Source of the DNA: Lunularia cruciata
Taxonomy: Eukaryota > Streptophyta > Marchantiopsida > Lunulariales > Lunulariaceae
Assembly: GCA_948567375.1 (NCBI GenBank)
Contig: OX419758.1
Location: 51,103,473-51,167,472 of the forward strand
DNA: 64,000 bases
Direction of reading: 5' to 3'
Below, piece after piece: positions 1-11,018 of this stretch (its first letter is position 1; every line of letters starts with the position of its first letter). The position numbers and the translations under genes are program-made. Under the pieces are notes generated by a model. The model had not been told where the DNA came from, made no database searches, and saw nothing but the letters and a program-made list of their open reading frames with translations.

Positions 1-960
1 CTCTTATGCGGTTCCCCATGTCCACTTCTTCCCCTTGCCAAGTAGTGATGTTATAGGCTATACCACCTTAGAGAAGTCCTTGACAAATTGAAGATAGAAC
101 CCCGTCAACCCCAAGAAGCTCTTGAGTTGAGTCTGATCTTCTAGAGAGCTCCATTTTTGAAAGATCTCTATTTTATTTGTTAATATTTGGATATCCTCTA
201 CACTTACTCTATGCCCCAAGTAGTCTACTTCAGACTTGCTAAACTTGCACTTTGAGATTTTGGCATACAAGTGATTCTATCTTAGAATCTAGAGGACTTC
301 TCGTAGATGATATTTGTGTTTTGTTATTGCTCTACTATATACTAAGATGTCATCTAGGAAAATTATAATAGACTTATCCAAATATGGCCAAAATATATCA
401 TTCATTAGACTCATGAAAGTGGTAGGTGCATTGGTGAGGCCAAATGGCATCACAAGGTACTCAAAGTGGCCATACCTTGTTCAAAAGGCAATTTGTATGC
501 ATCTTCCTTTGCAATCCGGATTTGATTGTGATTGCTCTGCAAGTCAAATTTGGTGAAGTGTCTTGCTCAATTGAGTTGATCAAACAGGTCATCCATGCAG
601 GGTAAAGGATATTTGTTCTTCATTGTTTGTTGATTTAGCCTCGATAGTCAATGCACATGCGCATTGTACCATCTTTCTTTTTCACAAACAAGACAAGAGC
701 CATGTATGGTGATATATTAGGTTGGATAAACCCCTTTTGCAGCATATCCTCAATTTGAGCCTTACATTCCTCCAACTCTTGAGGTGATAAACAATATGGG
801 GCCTTACAAGGAAGTGTCTTCCCCAGAAGTATCTCAATTTTATGATCTACTCTCCTTTTTGGTGGTAATCTTGAGGGTAGATTATATGGGAAGAAATCTT
901 GAAACTCATTACTATATCCTTCAATTTCTCAAGAATTTATCCACCGAGTTGTGCACTCTG
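1..960 (-). pseudogene. Reverse transcriptase block of element A (fossil)
   Basis: Degraded Ty3/gypsy reverse transcriptase. Conserved stretches match the RT blocks of the copies near 29 kb and 55 kb: the region coding for the catalytic FLDD-type loop lies near 330-370, and the finger/palm signature '[11 protein letters not shown]' corresponds to about 630-680. It is the continuation of the element whose gag and protease lie to the right. It is broken and has no function as it stands. Confidence 0.8.
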
Positions 961-1129
961 GACTTCTCTTATTAAACCCATGAAACATCTATCTATCTTA
1001 CAAATAGCTATTGTTCCTATGACATAGAGAACAATTTTTGCCTATGTGCTTATTCTCTAACCCCAATAATTGTCCATTGGCGGGTGCTCACTACTTTCTT
1101 CCTCCAATCTACCATAGGGTTGTATTGCT

Positions 1130-1560
1130 CTATCCAAGGCATGCTTAAGATTGCATCATAATGAGCTAATTGTATCACCTGCCACTCAATTGCTTATGAT
1201 ATTCTCCTATAAAGAGTGGATTGTATTGCTCTATAGAGAGTGTTACCCTTCTAGATACCGACTCAATCTTCTTTTTTTGCCCATTAGGTAACTATACTTC
1301 TTTGCTCTCATCTTTTTCTGGATCCATCCCCAATTTTATTGAAATAGAGTGAGATAAGAAATTCTTTGTTGCTCCAGGATCTATCAATACTCTCACCTGA
1401 TTGCCTTCTAGGACCCCATTCATGACAATCAATTGTGACTTTGCCTTTCTAGATCTTTGCACACTCATCTTCTTCCTCTCCTTGCTTGTCCACTTCCCTA
1501 TTGAGCCAATAAGGCCACAAGGTACCTTTATTAGCAATCTTCATTTTCCAAGGTGATTTC
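1130..1560 (-). pseudogene. Protease block of element A (fossil)
   Basis: Retroviral-type aspartic protease region. The local reading shows VRVLIDPGATKNFLS, the degraded equivalent of the D-S/T-G-A active-site loop followed by an N-F-(L/I) motif typical of gypsy proteases. It lies between gag and RT in the order expected for the family. Confidence 0.75.
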
Positions 1561-1649
1561 TACCTCCTCTTCCTCCTTGAATCACTCCATGTTGTTCAAA
1601 GATTGCCTATATGGAGGCTGAGGGCCTCTAAGGAAACAAGCATGATAGT

Positions 1650-3063
1650 TGATGGAGATATGCCCAATACACCACAATTGTAGCAATGGCATTGTTCTCC
1701 TTGAGTTCCTTCTCCTTGTGGGACTCTATCTCTTTGTTCTTCCACCCATCCTTGCTCTCCTTGAAGCGGTCGTGCTCCTCTATCTCAAAACCCAAGGTTG
1801 CCCAATTCTATATGTGTTGGTTTACCCACATATGGCATTTCCGCCCAATACTATTGAGACAAAACTACTCCTTTACCTCCTCCAAGTGCCCTTGCTATTC
1901 TTTGACCACAAGCAATGGCTTTAAGTATAGTGCAAGGATTTTGTACCATGACTTCTTGGCAAATCCGATCCTTCAACCCTTGTTTGAAATTACCTAGAGC
2001 CTCTGTTGGACTCATGTTGGTTATTGCAACTTGTAGATCTAGAAATGCTTCTACATATTCTTGTACGCTATTCTTTTGTTTCAATCCCCATAGTCTGTAG
2101 GGAATCCACATATTGGAAATTATTTAAAAGTCCTTGCTTTGCTGTCCACAGACCTCTCTTCTTTCTGCCAACATTGATCATTCACCAGCATTGTACCATA
2201 TGAGGGCTTTATCGGTCACGTACCTACATGCAAATATGTTTGCGACATGCTCAATGATGTCCATCAAGAACAATCAGAAGTATCAATTCATTCTTGAGAT
2301 CCAATTCTCCACTACTCTTGTAGCACGCTGCTCCTTGTAAGGCTCAATATTGCAGGTCTTCTTCATCCATAGTAACAATATAGTTGCATCATTGGTTGGG
2401 TTTGATGTCATAGGCACGGATGCCTCTCCAAGTACTTCAATCACAGGTATTGAGCTTTAAGACAGTTCCCCTTCCTGCATTTTTTGATCATTCTTGAGGA
2501 TTTGTACTTGATTTTGTAATGCCTCCATGGTCATCTTGATTTCTCAATATCCCCTATATTCCTTGCATCAACTCATGCAATTGCGGATCCTTACTTCTTA
2601 CACACAATTGATGTTCACTTGCTACTTCCTACTTCAATAGAGGTTTAGAATGATGAATTGAGAGGGTGCACAAACTATGGGGACTACCATTGGGACCTCA
2701 TAAGCTACCACTCGATGATAATATTCCCCACCAAAATTGCAGACTACAAAATCCTTGAACATCATTTTTGGTCTAACTTCTTAATGGATTTCTACTTGTG
2801 TGTTGAAAGGTTGAGGATTCGATACATTCAGATCCATAACATCATAATAGGATGTAGATTGTCAAAACCCACTCTTTGTTGTATACCACCATAGGTAGAA
2901 TCATCAGGTTTGGTGAATTCATCACTCTATCTATGAATTCTGCTCCAAAGTTATAAACTAGCAATACTCTCATTTTCTCGTGTTGGATGTACATAATCTT
3001 GATGTGGAATGAATTCAAGAATGGGAAGCTAGGTGTGGGAAATTGTTCTCCCGGTGCATCCAT
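1650..3063 (-). pseudogene. gag block of element A (fossil)
   Basis: Degraded chromovirus gag. The N-terminal part (2,842-3,063) reads MDAPGEQFPTPSFPFLN and so on. The central capsid-like part (about 1,850-2,300) carries QEYVEAFLDLQVAITNMSPTEALGNF. The remains of a zinc knuckle (C-Y-N-C-G) lie near 1,680. It matches the gag blocks of elements C, G and H in order and content. Confidence 0.8.
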
Positions 3064-3191
3064 CCCATCCGTTCTTTAAAGCCCTTCCCAAGTCTAACAA
3101 TTGCACTATGTTGTCCACATCAAATTACTCAATTTCAATAGCTTGTGTTCTTCCAAGAGGGATGATCCACTATCTTGGACTAAAACACTCA

Positions 3192-3202
3192 CTCTGATAC
3201 CA
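3192..3202 (-). other. Primer binding site of element A
   Basis: Reads TGGTATCAGAG on the minus strand, directly inside the 5' LTR. This is the usual plant primer site complementary to the 3' end of initiator tRNA-Met, and it fixes the inner LTR boundary and the orientation. Confidence 0.85.
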
Positions 3203-3203
3203 T

Positions 3204-4417
3204 TCTAATACTCTAAGGACAACAGAACTCTTCAAGAGAGAAAATACAAATTTCACACTCAATCCTCCGATGCCCCAAAGGAGCACCTTCTCTTATTATA
3301 TAGCAAAGAGGATCCCTTCAAAGGAAGCTCCACCCTTGGATCAGATACATGGATTGGTGACCTGTTAGTGAGCTCCATCCTTGGATTAGTTGTTTGGATG
3401 GGTGACATGTCAGTCCTTGTCTTTTCTAGTTGGTCAAATGGGTTTGACCAAAGGGAATCTTTAGGGAATCTTCTTGTAGGAAACTCAGAATTGCATGGGT
3501 AAGGTACCATTGGAAAGCTCTCGACAAGACAAATCATGTATGGGGGGAGAGAGATAGAAGGAAATCCTTTTTCTCCTAAGGACAGGGTGGGGATTTTTCA
3601 GTTTTTGAAGCCTAATTCATCCCTTTAGGCCTCCAAAAATGGCTTTAAAGTTTTCAGGCTATTTTTGACTTTTGCCCTATTAGTAGAAGTTCTCTTTTGG
3701 TGATACCTCTAAGAAATTTAAGGATGTTATACATAAGGGGCTAAGTAGATAAGCTAGAGTTATCACCAAAAGAGTAATTCTACTAATAGGCTAAAAACTG
3801 AAACATGCTTGGAAACTTTAGAATCAATAGCTAGGCATATGATCTAGATTTGAAACTTGGGGTGGTGATATCTAGAAGGATGTTATACATGATGGAGAAC
3901 ATAGATCAGATAGAGGTATCACCAAAAGAGCACTTCTACTAATAGGGAAAAAGTCATAAAATAGCCTAAAAACTTTAAAGCAATTTTTGGAGGCCTAAAT
4001 CGATGAATTAGGCCTCAAACATGGAAACATTTTTTATTCAAAAAAAAACAAGCTTACCTTCTCCCCCCCCCCCTCATGATTTTTCTTATCGAGAGCTTTC
4101 CAATAATATCTTACCCATGTGATTCTGAGCTTCCTACAAGAAGATTCCCTAAAGATTCCCTTTGGTCAAACCCATTTGACCAACAAGATAGGACAAGGAC
4201 TGACATGTCACCCATCCAAAATTTTCACCTCTAGATCATAGTCCTAGCTATTGATTCTAAAGTTTCCAAGCATGTTTTGGTTTTTGGCCTATTAGTAGAA
4301 TTACTCTTTTGGTGATACCTCTAGCTTATCTACTTAGCCCCTCATGTATAACATCCTTACAAATGTTACCAAACCAAATTTCATCTCTAGATCATGTGTC
4401 TTGCTATTTTTATTACA
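3204..4417 (-). repeat. 5' LTR of element A, enlarged by an internal inverted duplication
   Basis: The LTR ends are recognisable: the inner end lies next to the primer site at 3,204 and the outer end is ...TATTACA at 4,417. At 1,214 bp it is about 470 bp longer than the 735-749 bp LTRs of the same family elsewhere in the window. The outer parts (3,204 to about 3,711 and about 4,206-4,417) read in the minus orientation, while about 3,712-4,205 reads in the plus orientation. The inverted piece shares private variants with the flanking arms, for example the 'gctaagtagataagctag' variant, so it derives from this LTR rather than from an unrelated copy. Confidence 0.85.
3712..4205 (+). repeat. Inverted LTR segment inside the LTR of element A
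   Basis: A 494-bp segment in opposite orientation to the surrounding LTR. Its left part is the near-exact reverse complement of about 4,220-4,375, and its right part of about 3,400-3,710, so the transcript of either strand could fold back on itself. It includes an 11-C run (4,063-4,073) at the position where other copies of the LTR carry a homopolymer. Confidence 0.8.
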
Positions 4418-4423
4418 AATACA

Positions 4424-4832
4424 TGTGGTAGGTGGTAGTTGAGGTTGATATAACCTATACTATATAGGCGTTAAAGTTTGTATAGCACCCATAACCTAGC
4501 GCCGACATTAGTAAAGATTAGAGTATATTGGTCTTACCTTTCAATGAGAACATTGTTATTCATTCTATCAAAATGCTAGTGATGTAGTAAATTAAGCTTG
4601 AGTAGCAAGGTAGTGGGAGCAAAAATCAAGAGAGGCAAGACCAAACAACATGATCGAGTGTTCTATTAGTTTAGAGCCTACATACTAGCATATAGGTATT
4701 CTATTCCTTATTTCATGTGACTAGATATGCAATAATAGCAAGTTGACAAAAGTGCTTTGTATATCTTTTAATGTTCTTTGTATTTTGTAACTGATTTGCA
4801 GATTTTCTTTAGTTTCAAAAAAATGTTCAACA
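4424..4832 (+). repeat. 5' LTR of the copia-like element
   Basis: Starts TGTGGTAGG and ends TTCAACA. Extended similarity to 8,411-8,829 includes the shared stretch 'aagagaggcaagaccaaac' and the 3' part around 'tttgtatatctttta'. It is followed by ggttatgggacc, a possible primer site that I cannot assign to a tRNA. Confidence 0.8.
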
Positions 4833-5159
4833 GGTTATGGGACCATATTTCCCAATGCATCAACAATTATTCTTGGTGTAGAGTTTCAAATAGATTGAGA
4901 GATTAGAAGAGATTTTTCAAATCTGATAGTAGATTGGGACACAATGGGAACAAGGAGTGATATAAGAGACAAAGCACACATTAGTCTATTCTATGGGGAA
5001 ATTTTCTTGATTTGTAAGTTCCAAATGATGCTTGTCCTCAACTCGTAGAGACTTATAGGGATCATTCATGGGATAAAGACCATAGAACAAGCCATAGAAA
5101 ATGGAGAAGAGATCAATTTGCAAAGCAAGAAGTATACTACAAAATGTACATTTATGTAA

Positions 5160-5700
5160 CCATAAAAGAGAATTATTTACATAGATTGATTAATTGTAAA
5201 CCACAAATCAAATGCGGAATAGATTGATTATGATGTATGAGCAATGTGCTTCAGAAAACAAGCACATTCTCCAACAAATATTCTTTCAATTATAAATGAA
5301 ACAAGGAGAAGAAATAGCAGACTTCATTAGTCAAGTAGAAACTCTTGCTAATCAATTAAGTAACCTTGGTGTAAGAATAGATGATTCCACAATCATCACC
5401 AAGATTATTTGTAGTTTTCCATAGACTTGTTGTATAATAGCCACATGGAATAATGTACCAAAGGAGCAGCAAACCATCAAGAGACTTGCTATAAGATTGT
5501 TCAAGGAAGATATGGAGAAGACATAGAAGTGAATTCAGTGGAGAGAGTTATTTTACTATTGATAGAAGAAGCAATAGAGGTAGTTATGATTGCAAGACTC
5601 ATAAGAAGACCAACATATCCCAACTGAAGAAGAGAGAAAATTGTAACAAGTGTGGAAAGGAGGGACAGTGTGTGAGAGAATGCAAAGGTGATTAAACCTC
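5160..5700 (+). pseudogene. copia gag block (fossil)
   Basis: Contains the copia gag signature 'ADFISQVETLANQLSNLGV' followed by IDDSTIITKI, where the family usually reads DDSTVITKILCSLP, and a downstream CCHC-like knuckle. The block is broken. Confidence 0.7.
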
Positions 5701-6296
5701 CCAAGAAGAGAGCATCACAATGCAAGTAATCTTAAAAGCTCTAGCATTGCTCCAAGTAAAGATGAACATCTAGACAATAATGTTTGGTATGCTGATGGAA
5801 GAGCTTTAGAGCATATGACCAATAGAGAAGAGTGGTTCTAAAATTTCAAGAAGATTGAAAAATGGACCGGGCTAATTTATGTTCCTTATGATCATAATGT
5901 TTGGGTTGTTGGAGTGAGAGACATCCCAATTTCTTGCAAGATTGGTACAAGAAGACAAAAAAGAATCATCAAAGGAGTTCTCTAAGTTTTGGAGTTGCAG
6001 TGTAATCTATTCACATAGGTCAAGAAATGGACAATGGAATCCAAACCACCTACACCAAAGTAAGCTATTATTTGGAGAAAGATGGAGCAATACTGATGAC
6101 AAGTGTCCATGATTCAAAGTTCTATAGACTTTAGATTAGAGTTACTAAGATAATTGATGGGGTTTTGAGTATGGAGCACAGGATGAATAAAAAATTTCTG
6201 CCAAGTCATCTCTAAATGCAAACAAAGGTAGAAAAGCATGTGAATAGACAAGAATGAGTAATTTTGTCAACCCAACACATGGTAGTATTGGTGGTC

Positions 6297-6988
6297 TGTA
6301 ACACCCATTTGTGCATGTGTGTGGTATTGTGATATTTAGCTTGGTATTACAAGTACTTAAGAGATATTATTTATATAGAGATAAAGGATGGTTCTATATT
6401 AGTCATGGTTAGCTAAAGTTATTCATAGCTAAGATAGAGGGGACCTTACTTTAGAGGAAGTAGAAAAGATGAGCACCACTATTTTGGATTTTAGTGTGTT
6501 GACTTGGTATTATTCCTAGGTGTTTGGCTTTGAGGAAAGAGTTGAGAACTCTTAGGCCCACAAGCCTTTTTGTTTTGGATTCTTCTTTAGTCCAAGGATA
6601 GCCCATGTGAAGGAATCCTTGACTTAGTGGTTGGGTCAAGATAAGACCACATGCTTAGGGGAATATGCCCATGTGAATGGATATTCCTTTCTACTTTTTG
6701 ACTTTACTTGACTTTTAGTCTAGTAACTTGAGTTACTACGGTAATTAGTAACTTTGGTACGTAACTATTTCACAAGTATATAAACAAGGGGTGAGGAGGT
6801 ACTCATCATCCTTTCATTTGCAACTATCTCTCTCTCATTGAGTTCTCTAGTGAGCAATGTCTTGAGTCTTGGAGTGTTAGCCTTGGAGGAGTATGATGGA
6901 GTTCGGGTTCTTTGCCTTCTTAGTCCATGGTGTGCTACCATAATAGCCATCAGAGGTTCATCCTGAGTGAGAGATAGGCCGGCTCACA
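6297..6988 (+). repeat. Solo LTR of the Athila/Tat-like family (same family as element D)
   Basis: A 692-bp LTR in plus orientation starting TGTAACACCC and ending GGCTCACA. It matches, in reverse complement, the two LTRs of element D (32,888-33,567 and 39,497-40,186). It is flanked by the 4-bp direct repeat GGTC (6,293-6,296 and 6,989-6,992). No internal sequence is present, as expected after recombination between two LTRs. It interrupts the copia-like element. Confidence 0.88.
6774..6783 (+). promoter_or_regulatory. TATA box of the solo LTR
   Basis: Reads agTATATAAAca inside the LTR, about 205 bp before its 3' end, at the position where element D's LTR has the same motif. It is the likely U3 core promoter. 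Whether it is still active cannot be judged from sequence. Confidence 0.5.
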
Positions 6989-8179
6989 GGTCCAAGTTAG
7001 TTTATGAATAAAGAGCTAATTGTTATAGCAATGACAGGTTATGCATACAACAAAACAACATTTACCTTTCAAAGCACTTGAAATTAAGTGAGGCTTTTAT
7101 TCTAAAACTTGAAGCACTTAGAGAAAACCTTGCAATTTCAAGTTTACAACTAGAGACAAAGAGTTAGGACCATGATATGGATGGAGACTATTATTCATGC
7201 TCTAAAGGAGCAAGAGTAGAAGTAGAAGATTCAAATCTACAGATTTGAAAAACTCCTTCAATGAGCAATAGAAGTCCTTTGAGAAAGCCAGTGGAAAGGG
7301 ATGCTAGTATTTGGTGGTGTGCAGGTATCCCAAGTCTAATTATTCATGTAGGGCTCCAAGTTGGAAAGGATTTGTCTACCAACCCTTACCAAGATGATCA
7401 CAAAAGAATTCATGATCTCAAGGGACAAGAGGAGAATCCATTAGTCAAGGGACTTAGTGTAGAGAGAGGGAGCTACAAGGACAATCACTAGCCAAAAGCA
7501 TAACTATTTGATAGTCTTAAGATGTCCCCATCAACCTCATTCAAACATTCTTTGTGGACTGGGAATCCGATGATAATCAAGATGTCAATAACAACCGGAA
7601 GAGTCTAATACTAATACTTGAGTCTCTTCCAAAAGGAGAAGATGACATGGATAATGTTCATGTTGATCCCACCCGCATTATCTCTAACTCTAGAACCCAA
7701 GCTTTGAAGACCAAAAGATCTGGTTTTGACATCTCAAGTGAAGGAATAAATATTAAATTCAATCACAGGATCAGTTTCTAGGAAAGCAAACTAGATCAAC
7801 AAGGAGAGAAGTACTTAGTTCCAAAGATTTGGAATTTCTTGCAATTTAAGAAAATGATGATAACAAGGAGCTAGATGATTGCCGTGATGATTTGAAAACT
7901 CACTTGAGAGACAAAACTTGATGCAAAGACAAGAGGAAGGTGGTCTATGATAAAAAGATTGACAAGGAAATGAGGCATTCAAAAGGAGAATCTACTATTG
8001 TTCATGATTGTAGCAAAGTGGAGACAATACAAGCTAGCTAGGATACAAATAAGAAAACCATAAAGCATGCATTGGAAGTAGTGATATAAAAAATGACCTG
8101 CAAGGAGATATAAGCCTTAACAGAAGAATCAAAGCATAACATGAAGTGCAAACAAAGCAATAGTGTTTTTCAAGTCAAT

Positions 8180-8370
8180 CAAAGAATTGGAGTTTGGACA
8201 AGATAGTCCAACTCCATTATAAACTATTTGAGAGAGTAACAAGAGAAAAAATAGATTTGTTTCATTTACATTAACGCCAACAATCAAATTGGAGACATTT
8301 TTATGAAAGCTTTACCAAGTGATAAGTTTTGTAAGTTTAGAAGTTGAATTGGAATACTACATTTCTTTAA
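8180..8370 (+). pseudogene. copia pol C-terminal tail (fossil)
   Basis: Reads NQIGDIFMKALPSDKFCKF, matching the end of Ty1/copia RNase H, usually (E)QVADIFTKALPR(E/D)KF. It lies just upstream of the 3' LTR as expected and identifies the element as copia rather than gypsy. Confidence 0.7.
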
Positions 8371-8410
8371 TGAGTAGGAGTGCTGAAATTAGATTTTAGA
8401 TGGTAGTATA

Positions 8411-8829
8411 TATGGTAGGGGGTAGTTGAGGTTTATATAATCTATATTCTGTACTATAGGTTTTACCTTTCTATGCATATAACACCTAGCATCCAATGGC
8501 GGCATTACTTTGGATTAGATTATATAGGTCTTACCTTTCAGTTAGAGCATTGTTATTCATTTTAGCAAGATGGTAGCGGTGTAGTCAAGAAAGATTGAGC
8601 AACAAAGGACATGAATGTAGCAGTCAAGAGAGGCAAGACCAAACAACATAATCAAGTGTTCAATTAGTTTAGACCTTACATAGTAGCATGCATGTATTCC
8701 ATTTGTCATTTCATGTGACTATATTTGAAATTTTGAGGAAGTTGGGAAATTGTTTTGTATATCTTTTAGTGTTCCTTGTATTTTATAATTGATGGCAAAT
8801 TCACATTAATTTCATGATAGTTTTCAACA
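8411..8829 (+). repeat. 3' LTR of the copia-like element
   Basis: Partner of 4,424-4,832. It starts TATGGTAGG (degraded from TG) and ends TTCAACA. The two LTRs have many substitutions, so the insertion is old. Confidence 0.8.
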
Positions 8830-8855
8830 AGAAAATCAAAGGACACCCATTGATA

Positions 8856-8879
8856 TAGTAGAACCCTTGTAAAATAATA
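8856..8879 (+). repeat. Left terminal inverted repeat of the Tigger-like element
   Basis: Reads TAGTAGAACCCTTGTAAAAT then AATA. It pairs with the right repeat at 11,019-11,045 and is preceded by the dinucleotide TA. Confidence 0.8.
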
Positions 8880-8969
8880 TTCTTGGAACATGGCAAAAGT
8901 TATTATTTTATGGAGTTTTTCTCTGTCATGAAGCATTGAAGCAATGCAATTGGTTCATAAGTAAAATAG

Positions 8970-9050
8970 AGAGGATTTTAGGAGGTTGAGGCACAATGTA
9001 CCTTATTCTTCTATATGGTACATTGTGTTTCAACTCCTTAAAATCCCTCT
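8970..9050. repeat. Hairpin in the left subterminal region of the Tigger-like element
   Basis: Arms 8,970-9,002 and 9,017-9,050 are inverted copies of about 33 bp separated by 14 bp. The left arm reads agaggattttaggaggttga then ggcacaatgtacc. The right arm is its reverse complement with a handful of differences. This could be a subterminal transposase site or a decayed small fold-back insertion. Confidence 0.8.
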
Positions 9051-9210
9051 AATTTAGATATGAGAAAATTCTCTTCCCTCCTAAGAGAATACTACCTTCT
9101 TCTATCCTTGTTCATCTTGTTTATAACAAGTTCTTTCTTTGCTTGACATCACTTCCAAACCATCAAAAATTGTAACATAACCTTGATTATCAGTACTACA
9201 ACAACTCAAT

Positions 9211-10914
9211 ATGGTGAAAGATTATATCCAAGGTGTGAAGCATACTTGTCTCATTGATGAGGACAGAATCATCATTTGTAGACAAATACAAGACCAGCCA
9301 AGAGCTACCTGGAAGGAATTTTTTTGTTGCTTTCAAGGAATCAAAGGCAAGAAAGTCAACCATACCACTATCTCCAACCTTTTGAAAAACATGGATTAGT
9401 GCTTAAAGCATAGTATGGACTCATAGAGTGAAACCTTTGCATCAAAATGTCATCATGAATTGAGTTACCCACTCATGAAGACGTACTATATTACTTGCAT
9501 TTCACCTTTGAGACCACAATTGAAGTCACAAGGCAACTACTCAAGGAGAAAGGAACAACATTTTTACATCAACTTTATCCCAACAAAGTCTCTTCTAGCT
9601 TTAAGTTCTCCAATGGTTAGCTTGGCCATTTCAAGGAGCACCATGGAATAAAGAAGCATTGATGACACAAAGAAAATGGATCTATTAACATGGTAGCCAT
9701 GGACAATGCACTACTAATGATTCAAGAACTCTTGGATCAATATGAATGGAAGGAAATTCATAACATAGAAAATATAAGGTTATTTTTTAGCATGTAGGTC
9801 AAGCATATTTACATTTTCTAAGCAATCATGAAATACTCAATGCTTGTCAAAGTCTCATTTATCTTTTATTTTCTAGGTAGACCAATTTCTTGCAAGCAAA
9901 CAATTAGAAGGACTCAAATCTTACAAAGAATGGTTAACACTCATGGTTTGTATCAATGGGGATGGCTTGCAAAAGCTACCACTCTACATTGTTGGTAAGT
10001 CCAAAAATCCATGATGCCTCAAAAATATCAATTGTAACAACATTGGTGCAACATATTGTGAAAATGGGTGATGATGGTCTAGAATGGTTGAGTTAGTTTG
10101 ACCATTCCATGGTGGCCCAAAAGTTCTTTTATCGATGGATAATTGCATTGGGCATGTTAGTCTAGAGTCATTGTCACAAATCTTATACACCAAAGTATGT
10201 TATCTACCACATCAAAAATTCAACCCTGTGACACATAAATGATATGGAATTTAAAGGTATTATATCACAAATGTTTCAATCAAAATGTTCTTGCTATTTT
10301 GAAATAACATGAAGCTAGGACAATATGAAATACTCAAAAAGGTGGACGGGCTTCAAGCAATGCTCATGTCCATTGTGGCATAGAATGAAGTGAGAGCAAA
10401 AAAAGTTCAAACTACTTTGACCATTGCCAAGTATGAACATCAAGCTTGGCATTTCCTTCCTGAATTAGATGTTGCACCTCCTATTGAGGTGATGCAGAAG
10501 CTTCAATCTCAAATCCCAAGGTTCCATTATGAGAACCCAATGAACATCAAGTCTACTCAATCCACATAAGAAAAGAAAGCCACATACATTCCTGATGGTG
10601 ACTAGATTGTGAACTCTATTATGGTGGAGCAGGGCATCACTAAGAGAGATGGAGATGAAGGGGGCAAAGAAGATTTGGATGATAGCAAAGAAATGGTTGC
10701 AGTCAAGCCACAAGAAGTCCTGCATCTATTAAAAAAATGTGAGTTGTTTTTGGTGCAGCAAATAGGAGATCATACTACAAACTTGAGGACAGCGTGTAGT
10801 TTGGCTTCAGTTCCTTCAGAAATGCAAACCACTGAGACAGACCACTCTACATATGTTTTTCTCTTGAAAAATCTTTTCTTGGTTCATGCTGTATTATTTT
10901 ATGCATATGACTAG
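9211..10914 (+). pseudogene. pogo/Tigger-like DDE transposase, interrupted
   Basis: Would catalyse cut-and-paste transposition of the surrounding element in the nucleus. The start at 9,211 opens an HTH region (DEDRIIICRQ, then VNHTTISNLLKN, to about 9,396). A second, CENP-B-type HTH lies at about 9,462-9,790 (FKFSNG-LGHFKEHHGIK, then QELLDQYEWKEIHNIE). The DDE core is at about 9,900-10,300: EGLKSYKEWL, then MVCINGDGLQKLPLYIVGKSKNP split over two motifs, with the first Asp in NGDG and the second in SMDNCIGH. A C-terminal piece at 10,609-10,914 (KPQEVLHLLKKCELFLVQQIGD) resembles the pogo tail. The N-terminus, most of the DDE core and the tail share one frame, while 9,462-9,790 is in another. 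A short unspliced intron between about 9,795 and 9,890, or a frameshift, would explain that. In-frame stops, for example at 9,397, make it a pseudogene as read. The third acidic residue is uncertain. Total span is about 567 codons, near the family's usual 450-600. Confidence 0.82.
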
Positions 10915-11018
10915 TACACTATTGGGATTGAGAAATGAAATAATATAAAATCAGTAGTTTATTATTTTAGCATCAAGTCCTTAGCTTGAGACCACACAAA
11001 AAATATTATTCTAGAGGT

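Larger units (their letters stand above)
1..4417 (-). mobile_element. Ty3/gypsy chromovirus A, partial (left edge)
   Basis: Minus-strand LTR retrotransposon running off the left edge. Reading leftward it has a 5' LTR, a tRNA-Met-type primer site, gag, a protease stretch and reverse transcriptase. The gag start (near 3,063) carries the family signature MDAPGEQFPTPSFPFLN, shared with the copies at 26.7 and 57.6 kb. The RT end near 260 carries the [13 protein letters not shown] signature. The missing half (rest of RT, RNase H, integrase, 3' LTR) must lie outside the window. The element is broken in many places and looks old. Family assignment rests on close similarity to the chromodomain-bearing copies further right. 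Confidence 0.9.
4424..8829 (+). mobile_element. Ty1/copia-like element, degraded and internally shortened
   Basis: Plus-strand element bounded by two LTRs of about 410-420 bp that end in TTCAACA. Inside are a copia-type gag stretch (about 5,280-5,430, VETLANQLSNLGVRIDDST), a zinc knuckle-like CNKCGKEG (about 5,640) and a protease-like stretch (WYADGRALEHMT, about 5,790). The tail of pol is also present (about 8,260-8,350, NQIGDIFMKALPSDKF). The order gag, protease, RNase H end fits Ty1/copia. Most of pol is missing or unrecognisable. It hosts a solo LTR of another family at 6,297-6,988. No matching target duplication was found. Old and broken. Confidence 0.8.

Noticed and set aside
3712-4205. 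Independent solo LTR inserted in reverse into element A's LTR
   Set aside because: It lacks both LTR ends and shares private variants with its flanks, so an internal inverted duplication fits better.
4833-4850. Definite primer site for the copia-like element (ggttatgggacc)
   Set aside because: Position fits, but it does not match the tRNA-Met site and I cannot name the tRNA, so it is mentioned only in the LTR entry.
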